A stretch of DNA of 64,000 nt, taken from Argentina anserina (Eukaryota; Streptophyta; Magnoliopsida; Rosales; Rosaceae). How positions within the stretch are numbered: position 1 is the stretch's first letter; the number at the start of each line of letters is the position of its first letter. A program made the position numbers and the translations under genes. The stretch covers positions 15,017,001 to 15,081,000 of the forward strand of contig NC_065875.1 in the NCBI RefSeq assembly GCF_933775445.1. Reading direction: 5' to 3'. Under the pieces are notes generated by a model. It saw only the letters and a list, made by a program, of their open reading frames with translations. It made no database searches and was not told the origin of the DNA. Positions 11,116 to 21,180 of this stretch are shown in pieces.

Positions 11116-14100
11116 CATTATCACGCACTTTGCCCTAAAATAATATCATTCAATAATATATATAGGTTTCCTCTTGCTCACCGCCGATGCAGCCCCCCCT
11201 GCTACCCCGCAGCCCTGCACACGACTCCTGAAGCCCCCGCATCCTGCCCTGCAGCCCCTGCGACCCCCCTGCTGCCCTGCAACGCCCCCCGCAGCCCCGC
11301 AGGGTTTCCTCCGCATTCGCTCTGCAAAAACATATTTTTGCCCCGCAAGACCCCGCATCAAAGGATTCAAAATTTCTCCTCCCACATATCCACGTAAGAA
11401 ACGCGAATTCCACAAGCAAACTTTTCGCTCAAGAGAAGCTACTCCCGTCTTCTCTACTCTTTTGTGCCTATGGCCTGCCGAGCACAATACCCTTTGGGCT
11501 TCATACTATATTTTCGTTTCCTTTTTCCTATTTCATTATTTAAATATTCATTGGCACGTTTTTATTTCTAACGATATTTCACGTGCTCGTATAGGTAAAA
11601 TCATTGTTTGTCGTACTATGGTGATGACATTCATGCCGAGATGGACGATACTTTTGTCATCTACATACGATTTCGATCGTATCCTCCTAAGATTTTTATG
11701 TCATCGGATGAAGATCAAAGGAATTCATCAAGCAACTTCATGCATGACGATCGATTTATATAGCAATTTAATTATATGCGGTCTACTTGGCAGACCAACA
11801 AGTATGTTTTTCTTAAAGTTGCTGCTTTTGAACATATATATATAAATTATCGGGCGCTATTAGCCTTTGTCATGTCTTCTTTTCCGGCCTTCTTATTACG
11901 CCGATGAGACCAAAGAGGGATATGATTTCTCTCTTGGTCGACGTTTTTCGTGTGACGGTCCTGCGGGAGTCACGTTATTATTTAAAAAGGAATATATTGA
12001 TTTCGTGTGGTCGCCTGAGTGCACCGCTATTTTGGGTGCGATTATGAGTATCGTCGATATGCATCGATTATTTTGTGACCATATATATCACAACCCTTCT
12101 AATTCTGGTTACATACTTGATTAGTTTTGATTATTCGAAACCTATACAATCCTCGTTTTCTCATGGATGCGTCGCCATCACGACTGTTATTTGAATGTTT
12201 GAGTTTTCTTAAACTCATGTCTATAAATGATAATCTCAAGGTCTACGTACTCATTTATTTGAGTTGAAATTCATTACTCTGAAGCAACAATATTTGCTGA
12301 CAAAAGATCCCAAAAATAACACATTCTATAGGACACACTTAAAATGATTCAATAAACGTCTATGACGTTGTATTACCAGAGTTGACATTGAAACATGCTC
12401 CACATCCGAGAAACACATGTCATTTTTGGCACATGTATCTATTTCTTGAGGGAATTTTGGAGATGGAAATGTAACATTCTTACATTCTCAAGTAAGCACA
12501 TTTTTGAGCCTCAGGCTAAGGCTCCGCCCAATCCAATATGCAAGATTTTATTGCTACGGACTTTTAATTAGTCAATCTATTTTGACTATGTTTTCTGCTT
12601 ACTATTTTTCAAGTATGACGTTGGCATTGCCATGATTCTTGCTCGACTTTAGCTTAAGTCGTCTATTGGAATTGGAAGCTTGTTTGTATTGTATTCAATA
12701 AATTTTCTCGTATTTCTTAGATGAACTCGTGAGAATTTTATTTGTCTTAAACCTAGCATGAATGGTCAACGTTTGCAACTCAAGTGGTTTTTAAATTGGC
12801 TGCTTTTGGGTTACATAGGACCCCAATAGTACTACATTGTGAATTTGGACATTAAAATTTGGAAAACGGACCTCGGAACGTCAAAATTGACGTCGTTTTC
12901 CCCGGTTACTATTCCGGCATTTCCGGAACGTTTTCCGGCATATTGGCCGCCTTCCGGCCACTTGCCGGCGCCACCATCCGGTTCCTATCGGCGCCCCTTG
13001 TCGGACAGCAGCCCCGGCCTCCTTGCCGGCCAACTCCGACTGCCACCGGCCAATTTTCTGGCAATCGGCGCCGCCGGTTCCGGCGAGTTTTCAACGATTT
13101 TTTCGTCATTTCTCGTCATTTTTTCGGCATATTTTCCGCAATTTTTACTGCCACGTTTTTCCAGTTCAAATTTCACCCGGTTTTAAGTTCTTTTGACATG
13201 GTTTTCCAGTTTTCCTGTTAATTTTCCGGTTTTCTCCAAGTCGTTTCATAGCTCAAACGATTTTATTATTATTGGTGACCACCCGCACCAAATGGATGGT
13301 TTTTCACCCAAAATTGTTTGGTATTCAACTGCTCCAATACCATGTTTTTCCAACTCTTAAGTTGAAGAATGTAGTTCTATTGCCATGTGATACATTCGAT
13401 GGGATTGCCATTTGTTTCAATCCCCCCTCTTACAATATCATATGGCGTATTGTCTAGAGAAGTTCACCGCGTTGTTGACTCTCTTAATTTTATTTTGAGC
13501 ATGTCCCACCGTGAAATCGAGTGTCTTGCTAATTGCGTAACCACCTACACTGTCCTACGGCGCATGCAGTTGTTTTACGGATCTCGTGCGGAGATTGTGT
13601 TCTATATCTTCGTGCCTTGCTAAGTTTTAAAGGCCATATATTCCAATGATGGATTTTCATCTTGATATTTGTATTAAGAATGGAGAGGAATAAATCTGTC
13701 AGATTTCATTGACAGTAGCTTTTTCAAGCTTCGACAGTAGCTTTGTTAGCCTGCAGACATAGCTTTGCTTGCCTGCAGCAGTAGCTTTATGTAACTCAAG
13801 ATTCTTTGAATCATGGGTTCGGTTTTTCTGTCTCCTCGGTTTTGACATGATTATTTTTTTGGTCATTTTGGACGAGATATGATGATTCGAGTTCTTTGAA
13901 ATTCACATGATCATCTATTTTTCATGTTCACGAAGCGATTGAATGATCACCTTACCCGTGCTCCACACGGTGAGGCCGTGCCTATCCATGCCATGCACGG
14001 TGAGGTTGAGCCTGCCCCTCTCGGCGGCTCCATGGAATTCAGGCCGTTGGTGGCGGCATCCCCTCCTTCACAGGAGCTTGTGATGCCTCCCGTGTTTTCT

Positions 14101-14159
14101 AATACCTCCATGACAATCTCTGATGCCCATCGCTCATTTTGCAAAGCTTGTTCTTTTGC

Positions 14160-16030
14160 TAGATTTTAAGGAAGCCCTTATTTGCTAAGGCTCCAACCGA
14201 GAACCTTCCATTCTTACAAAGTATTTAAGGTGACATTAGTGGACCCTATCCAACCGAATGCGGACGTTTTTCAGTATTTTTATGGTATAGGTTAAGAGCA
14301 TCGACGCGTTGGTCACACGTCGCTTTGCTTTCCATAAGGAACGCTGCATTTGCTAAGTTTTTAGCTATGATCATCATACTAAGGGCTCACCACCCTTTCC
14401 ATCCTCTCAAATCTATTTGATTAGATACTATTAGAGAGTTCACCTCCACGATTTTGATGATTTCATTTTGCATATCTACTGGGATCGTCGTTGAACATAT
14501 TATTCCTCATGCTCATTCACTGCACGGTCTAGCGGAGCTCAGACTTGGTTATGGGTACTAATATACCGATTTTTGCATGGAGATATGTAATGATGTTGCA
14601 TGCAGCGACACTTATTTGTTTTAGACCCACAACTTTCCAAGCGTTTAGTGCGTACCATATGGTTATTGGATACGATCCCAACGTTCTTTTCATTAAACAC
14701 CTATTTGGTTAAAGTTGTTTATGTGCCTCTCTTGTAGTTATCTCAATGGGTCTACTTGAAATGATTAAGTATTCTGGTTGGTTATGATTTATGAATCACC
14801 AACACTTGTCCGCTATTTCCAATCTACAACCGTTCATCTCTATCCTGCGATATTAGCAGACTGTCACTTTGATGAGACATACTTCCCGTCGTTAGGGGGA
14901 GATATGGAATGCTCATATTCCGGTTTTAACGCTAAGAATTGACGTGGTGTGGCACTATGTCTCATTAAGATCCCGCACTACTCAAAGTGAGCAAATGTGC
15001 AACGCATTATCTACCTCCAGAAAAGTCAAAGATTCGATGCTCAATGACTTTACCGATATTGTGAAAGTGACGAGATCGCACATAACTGTTGTGATGTGCC
15101 GGTAAGGTTGGAACTCTCAGAATATGAGAGAATTTCATATGACCTGGTCTTAGCACCGTTGGCACCATCCCTGACAGTGGGAAGGAAGCCGGCGATGGCA
15201 CCATCATACGTTGTGGCGTTGTCGGAGCCCGTGGTATTGCACCACAAAATAAGAGCGGCAAACGCAAAGATGGACTAGTAAGGGTCATAGCTTCGGTCTT
15301 GGCTCCTTCCTAGATGAGGAGGAGACCATTATTCTCTTGAATCAAACCCAGAAAGAAGCGAAGTGCGTAGGCACAAGTATTTCGCCCATCATCAAGAGAT
15401 ATTCTCTAAATATGTGTATTAACTAAGTTTATGTGGGACGCTACAGACTCCTTTTGTTGATGTTAGAGAAGAATAGAAATCTCACGAATTGATCGTATAC
15501 AGCGCGCGCGTATTTAATGGATTGATCTCCCATGATTGATGATGTATTCGTTTATGCTCTTATTCCGTTGTAAAGCATCAACGATGAGCAACTTGACCGA
15601 AGTGGAAAGAATCAATACAGGCTGAACTAGACTTGTTATGTTAGTCGTTGTTCGTAAATGTAATGAGAAATATGAAGTCATGCGATATATGCAAGACTTA
15701 TGGCGCAAAGATTGTCTCATTATCCTAGTATTGACTACGATGAGTTATATTCGCTCGTTATGGACATAATTGCTTTCCGCTACTTGATCAGTAGTAATGT
15801 CCATGAAAACTGATTTGCAGCATATGATAGTGGTCATAGAATATCTGTAAAGGGATCTTGACGCAGATATGAGAGTGCCCGAGGGACTTTAAATGCCTCC
15901 AGACCACGGAGAGATTATGTAATCAGATTGTGACATTCAAGAGAACGTAGTACAATCGGTTGCAAGAACTCATACCCATATGTATTCATATGAAAGCTAA
16001 TTCTTGATTCTCTATTCCGTCTAAGAAAAG
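14160..16030 (+). pseudogene. Decayed Copia pol (integrase to reverse transcriptase)
   Basis: Frame-by-frame reading recovers Copia signatures broken by stops and indels. Integrase start is near 14230 (KVFKVTLVDPIQPNADVFQY); STRWSHVALLSIRNAAFAKF follows near 14300, then EHIIPHAHSLHGLAE near 14485. The CHFDETYFPSLGGD linker is near 14865, DFTDIVKVTRSHI near 15040, and the RT N-terminus at 15724-15795 gives PSIDYDELYSLVMDIIAFRY. These match the order in plant Copia elements. No intact ORF remains, so it cannot encode a working polyprotein. Confidence 0.8.
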
Positions 16031-17138
16031 ATGATGAAGAGACTCAATGAGCTATAGATTCATATATGTAAGTGTTGTTAGGACACTATTGCTTTCATTA
16101 TGACGTGATTAACTTTGCGCCTATGCATTGTCGTTGAACTTGCATTGCTCCTTTGACATGGGTTTAGTTCTACACTTAGTGAACCAACACAAATCATATC
16201 CACACCAACGCCGCCAGCAGCTCCAGCAACATCAACGTATGCCTTGGTGTAGCAGTCGACACTAGTAGCGTAAAGGATACGTACGGTTCCACTTCGGACC
16301 AAAATCAGTCCTTCATTGGTTCATTCCCCCATTTATTTGTGAAAGACACATTGAATGTGACAAATCAGAATCTGTCCAGTTTCGTAGGTCAACTTCAACG
16401 AGACCTACAGGACAGCTCGCTTGATGAAATATGGTGAAATTGGTACCATTGGGAATGCCTATGTGTCTACTTTCTAGGGACACTAACCATTTGTTCATAG
16501 CTATCATATTGAGTGAGTTATGACCGTTTTAGCAAAATAGGATAGTCCTGTCCGGAAATTTGTAAGTCAGTCAACTTCGACAGAGCACTGTGAACTTTTC
16601 CGATCGAATTAGGTTGTGATCTTTATGTCACTGGAAAGCCACGAGTGTCTACTTTCCAGAAACATTTACGGTTCACTAATACCTATTTTGATGAAGAAGT
16701 TATGGCCGTTTAAGTGAGTGAATGTCATTCTACCCGAGAATCTGATTTTCATTGCAAACTCTTATTTTGAGTTGTTATGCAATCTTGTTTCCTAAGATCT
16801 AAGTTTGGCTAAGTATAACATGTATGCTCTAAGGATGTGTGGCTAGATTAATGATTAATCATTAGCCCTAGACTACGTTTGAGAAGCATGTAATGAACGT
16901 TGTATATGTTGTTTTTTGTACTCCATGATTATGGCACTAATCAACTGGAGTTGTTTCGTAGACTTCAGGGGGAGTCTACCTCACATGATGCTATCAAATG
17001 TAGACGGTGCGTTGTGCTCTTTTTCCCTTCGATCAAGCTTTTGTTTTTACCCAAGTGGTTTTTATTTTGCTTAACAAGGTTTTTACCGAGACAACGATGT
17101 GTGCACCATGCAACCTAAGCATGCGACACAAGGAAGAG

Positions 17139-17990
17139 TGTTCCGGGAGAATTACTATTCTATCATTGTGTGTGTCTTAGCCTAATAGGTTTCCTGTTAG
17201 GAGATAGATTAGCATCTCCGTAATCAAGGTTCTAAAAAATGCTAGGCGTTAATCGGGCGGACAGCTAAAAACCAACGCCCAGAAGATTAATCGGGGATTA
17301 ATCGGATTTGTATTTTTGTATATATTTTAAATTTTTAATAACAAATAATTATATAAATATAATTAAAATAAGAATATAATGCATGAAATTAATGTAAAAT
17401 ATATATATAATGTCTAGAATACTGAAAATACATATGTTCTTAATCTTTAATCTTTATAAATGTTCAACAATATTGATCTAATGATCTTAGAAAAAAAAGA
17501 AATACAATTCAACAACAATGAACTTAGGAAAATCAATAATAAGAAACACAATTCACCAACTCTTTGGAAAATAAGAAAAACAATTCAAACAACGGGAATG
17601 CATTTTTGCAAGCATAATACCTCGGAGCTCATCAAATTTTTCTTCTCCATATCATTCAAGTATTTCTTTTGCATCCGAATCAAACTCAAAATCCAAAACT
17701 CAAAAAAAAAAAAGCCTAGCCGCCCAGGATCCGCCCAGCTGCCCAGGCGGGAAAAATCGGCCCAAGATCCGCCCAGCAGCCGCCCAGCCGGCAAAAATCA
17801 GCCAACCGCCTAACACCGCCGTTTAGCCCAAAATCGCGACGGCCAGGGGTCTTCGGGCGCCTAGGCGGTGATTTTTAGAACATTGTCCGTAATAGATTAG
17901 GACTCCGAAGTCTACGGGATTGTGGTTTTGTAATGCCTATATATATGCCCCCTTATCATTCAATAATACACAATTTTTCATCTTGAAACA
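17139..17990 (+). repeat. 3' LTR of the old Copia element, split by an insertion
   Basis: 17139-17224 plus 17886-17990 together equal the 5' LTR. The sequence just upstream (AAGGAAGAG) is a short purine tract in the expected polypurine position. A longer GGGGGAG tract lies at about 16969. Confidence 0.85.
17225..17885. mobile_element. hAT-type MITE, 661 bp, in the Copia LTR
   Basis: The perfect 8-bp duplication TCCGTAAT flanks it (17217-17224 and 17886-17893). Ends are imperfect inverted repeats: CAAGGTTCTAAAAAATGCTA on the left and, reverse-complemented, CAATGTTCTAAAAATCACCG on the right, followed by GCC(T)AGGCG words. An 8-bp duplication with CA-starting ends is typical of hAT elements. 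It has no transposase ORF and is mostly AT-rich, with a GC-rich part near 17715-17870 holding CCGCCCAG repeats. Removing it restores the LTR exactly. Confidence 0.88.
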
Positions 17991-18461
17991 AGTATGAGTA
18001 TATATATTTTGATATCACAGACATATGTACAATTATCTTTTTCAATACAATCACGATATATGTAATTACCCAATTATAATCATAATGAATAACGAGAATG
18101 CAATAGAGTATTGGATGTTTTGCCAAGATTAGGACTAAAAAGTCCTTGGAAGTAGTTGATCAACCTAAAAGGAGAGGTTCGAAAAACACCACAACATGGA
18201 TGTGGTGAAAATTACGATGTAACCTTCATAATTTTTGAAATTTTAAGAAATGGGTGATGTTTACTGTTTTCTTTTATAACATACTACTAATAAATGTTAT
18301 ACAACATTTTGGTTTATAAAAAAACTCACTTCCTAATTTAATTAAGCAAATTATGACCAAAAGTTACAAATAAAGAACACATAATAGCAAACTGCCACAT
18401 GTCATATGATATTTTATTTTTTGTCCCTCTTTATCGATTAATTTTTTGTCCCTCTTTATTG

Positions 18462-18755
18462 ATTAAGAAGAAACCTGCTACTGTCGACTAAGAAGCTACA
18501 TGTTACTGTTGATTGAGAAACTACATGCTACTGACGACTGAGAAACTACATGCTACTGTCAACTGAGAAATTAGCTGCTACTGTCGATTATGAAACTAAC
18601 AGTTATTATCTAATTAAACAACTTATTACTGTCGAGTATGAAATTAGCTGCTACTACCGACTTGAAAGGTGCTACTGTCGGCTGAGAATGTACTAGCTAT
18701 TGTCAAATATGAATCTAGATGCTACTGTCGACTATAAAACTAACTGTTACTGTGG
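18462..18755. repeat. Degenerate minisatellite, unit about 25-30 bp
   Basis: About ten loose copies of GA(A)ACTA(CA)TGCTACTGTCGACTGA. Copies differ in length and at several positions. The core GCTACTGTCGA occurs inverted at 13725-13745 inside the Copia element (TTCGACAGTAGC), where four shorter CAGTAGCTTT-like copies sit. Confidence 0.75.
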
Positions 18756-19161
18756 TTTTTTATGAGCATAATTCGAAATTTCAAAGTTTCTAAAAAAATA
18801 TGTAATATGATACTTAAAATGAAAGGTCATGACATAATAAATAACTTTATATATTGGCTCATCTCGAAATTGCCGGTGGTTTGACCAGAAAATTTAAAAT
18901 TACCAGAAAAAACTAAAAAATGAGCAGAGAGAAACTTATTAGATCTGAAAGTGACATCTTGTTAATTTTCACGAAAATAATGGTAAATTAGATATTTCAG
19001 CATTAAATAATTAATCAGATTTGGATCCACTCATTTTTAAGGTTGGACTTATATCATAATTTGTATTTAAAAAATATAAAAAAATGAGTTTTTAGTTAAT
19101 TTAAATATTATTTAGTATTAATAAGTAATTTTCTATATCTTTTATCCCTGTACCCCGGTAA

Positions 19162-19243
19162 ATCTAGTCGATTTTGCGTCCTTGTTCAACCGAAGAGGTA
19201 AAGACTTAATAGCCCCATCTAGTCGATTTTGCGTCCTTGTTCA
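19162..19243 (+). repeat. Perfect 27-bp direct repeat upstream of MSRB
   Basis: 19162-19188 and 19217-19243 are identical (start ATCTAGTCGATTTTGCG, end CCTTGTTCA), 55 bp apart start to start. They lie about 110-190 bp upstream of the MSRB start, so they may be a promoter duplication. Confidence 0.85.
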
Positions 19244-19349
19244 TAATTCGGGCATACATAAATCTTCCCAACAGAGGAACTCCGAGCCATTGTGGGTGTG
19301 CTGCGTGTGAAGGAGTGCACTAACTCTAGTGTTAGATAGGACAATTGTG

Positions 19350-19517
19350 ATGGGTGCACCAGGTTCAGTAGAGAAAACCGAGGAAGAATGTCAGGCTATT
19401 CTCTCCCCTGAACAGTTCAGATTCTACGCCAGAAAGGAACTGAGTAAATTCCTATTTCCTTCTCATTATTCACTACAACATGTGTATATAATGGTTGATT
19501 TGGTCCATATCTTTGAT

Positions 19518-19573
<56 letters not shown>

Positions 19574-20422
19574 GTTTCAAGATCACCGTGAGTCGTTGCA
19601 GTGAAGTAATAAATTTATAATGTCTCTGCAATATTTGTGGCTCTTTGAGTTTGGTTTCTTGTATTTGTCTGACCTTTGATTCAATGCATATAATTTTTAA
19701 CTAAATACTGCTTCTTTAGTATTTGTCATCCATGAGAGTATAACATAAGGGATCAATTGGCAGAAGCCAATGATGGGTTTTCTTCTGTTCTGTTATTTAA
19801 CTGGATAGTTACACAGGTTAGTTAATAACTTAATAGTTAACAATACTATTGTAGAAGTTGAAATTTGTGGCCTTTATTAGAAGAAATTAAAAGTCCAATC
19901 TAGTCCATTCTAATAATCAATTCGGTCAACCCTCCGATGGGCCTTTTCAATTTATTCTTGAACTGTTGTTTGGTGAATTTCGATCCAGATTAGGGAGGTG
20001 ATTTTTGCAATTAGCACATTAAAATGTCATCTGATTCCTTGATCACAATGCGAGGACCATTCGTGGCCCCAAAAGAAAATTTTAAGGGATGTTTTTGGGA
20101 CAATGCCTAAATGATGTTTGATAAAATGCACAGGCCAAAATTCACTGGGGAATATGACAAGTTTTTCGAAGAAGGGGTTTATACTTGTGCTGGTTGTGGA
20201 ACTCCACTTTACAAGTCTGCAACCAAGTTTAACTCTGGATGTGGTTGGCCTGCATTCTATGAGGGTTTGCCTGGAGCGATAAATCGTTCTGTAAGTTATC
20301 CTTGCTGCTGAAGATATTGCTGTTTCTATGTTGCTATCCACAGCATTTTCTTGAGTACTGTGTTTCAGCCGGACCCAGATGGCAGGAGAACTGAGATAAT
20401 CTGTACAGCTTGTGGTGGTTAA
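19350..20422 (+). pseudogene. MSRB: Methionine-R-sulfoxide reductase B pseudogene, 3' truncated
   Basis: Three exons: 19350-19443, 20134-20290, 20369 to about 20420. Exon 1 encodes MGAPGSVEKTEEECQAILSP then EQFR. After that the family sequence (QKGTE) is found only in the next frame, so a base has been lost near 19428. Exon 2 has FTGEYDKFFEEGVYTCAGCG, with the CxxC zinc pair, and FNSGCGWPAFYEGLPGAINR. Exon 3 gives PDPDGRRTEIICTACGG, the second zinc CxxC, and then stops. The expected HLGHVF and RHCVNS segments, including the catalytic Cys that reduces methionine-R-sulfoxide, are absent. Exon 3 runs straight into antisense CACTA transposase sequence. Splice sites are otherwise kept, so it decayed recently or is a partial copy. 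Confidence 0.85.
19521..19570. repeat. (CT)25 microsatellite in MSRB intron 1
   Basis: Fifty bases of uninterrupted CT in the first intron of the MSRB copy. Confidence 0.95.
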
Positions 20423-21180
20423 TGACTCTTCTGCAATATATCCTTCAACAATGAAACCTTCAGGCGAGCTCTATTACGTACGTAACCCTTCAAATCTCCA
20501 ACCTTACTACAATGTAAATAAAAATACAATAGTAAATATATATCCATAAATTTTATAAATTATAAACATGAATAATATTGATTACCTTTCAATAGAAAAC
20601 ATCCATCTATATCTAACTGGTCCAGCAATTTTGGCTTCTTGTGGCAGATGCACTACTAATTTGATCATGACATCGAAGAATGCAGGCGGAAATATTTGCT
20701 CAAGTTTGCACAAAATCACTACAATGTCACGTTGCAGCCGATCTAGATTGGTTACTTTTAATGTTTTTGCACATAATTGTCCAAAGAAATAAGATAATTC
20801 AATTATAGGTTCACATACTTCTTTGCTCAAGAATGGTCGAATTCCAACCGGTAGAAGTCTTTGCAGCACACGTGGTAGTCATGAGTCTTTAAACCCGTGA
20901 TCTTCCCATCTTTAACATTTCGAGAAACATTGGAAACATACCCATTAGGAAATGTTGTAGTCCCCATCCATTCACAAAATTGTAGTCGCTGTGGTGGATT
21001 AACAGTATAATAAGCAATGTGCTTCTTAAACTTATCACTATGCTTATGTAGATGTAAGCTCTCACGGATTCCCATGTCTTGCAAATCTAATCGAGCCTTG
21101 ATTGTATCTTTGGATTTCTTTTCAAAGCCCAACGTCGTCCCAACAAGTGCATCACATATACGGGGAGCTTATTCGGTGCT
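20423..21180 (-). pseudogene. CACTA TNP2 transposase, C-terminal part (DUF4218 region)
   Basis: Minus strand: LVGTTLGFEKKSKDT and IKARLDLQDMGIRESLHLHK (21160-21070), then NGYVSNVSRNVKDGKITGLK with a frameshift near 20870. The DUF4218 stretch follows: LLPVGIRPFLSKEVCEPIIE and FPPAFFDVMIKLVVHLPQEA, ending YRWMFSIER before a GTAATC donor at 20586. A following exon (20541 to about 20421) reads GDLKGYVRNRA and, after a 1-nt slip, PEGFIVEGYIAEESLT, where homology ends at the MSRB junction. This is the middle and C-terminal part of a DNA-cutting transposase. It is broken by frameshifts. Confidence 0.85.

Larger units (their letters stand above)
10934..17990 (+). mobile_element. Old Copia-type LTR retrotransposon, pol decayed, 3' LTR interrupted by a hAT MITE
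   Basis: The same roughly 182-bp sequence, starting TGTTCC(C)GGGAGAATTACTA and ending TCTGAAACA/CTTGAAACA, occurs at 10934-11115 and (split) at 17139-17990. Flanks read aatat (10929-10933) and agtat (17991-17995), a target duplication with one mismatch. The internal region is about 6 kb and carries Copia integrase and reverse-transcriptase remnants in plus orientation with many frameshifts and stops. A GC-rich leader with repeated GCAGCCCC-like words lies at 11170-11310, and a second GC-rich patch with repeated TTCCGG/GCCGG words at 12895-13110. I could not recognise a gag. Age is inferred from decay. Confidence 0.85.
17991..19349. other. Non-coding interval between the Copia element and MSRB
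   Basis: AT-rich with no coding signal I can support. It holds a doubled TTTTTTGTCCCTCTTTAT.GATTAA at 18418-18466, a degenerate minisatellite at 18462-18755, and a 27-bp direct repeat at 19162-19243 that precedes the MSRB copy. Confidence 0.7.

Noticed and set aside
11174..11845. 223-codon plus-strand ORF
   Set aside because: Its first third is the low-complexity GC-rich leader of the old Copia; the rest matches no family and opens in decayed element sequence.
16078..16302. Minus-strand ORF with AYVDVAGAAGGVGVD
   Set aside because: Lies antisense in the decayed Copia and uses a non-ATG start; no family recognised.
18462..18755. Regularly spaced repeats resembling a CRISPR array
   Set aside because: Eukaryotic context, variable unit length, no unique spacers; it is a degenerate minisatellite.
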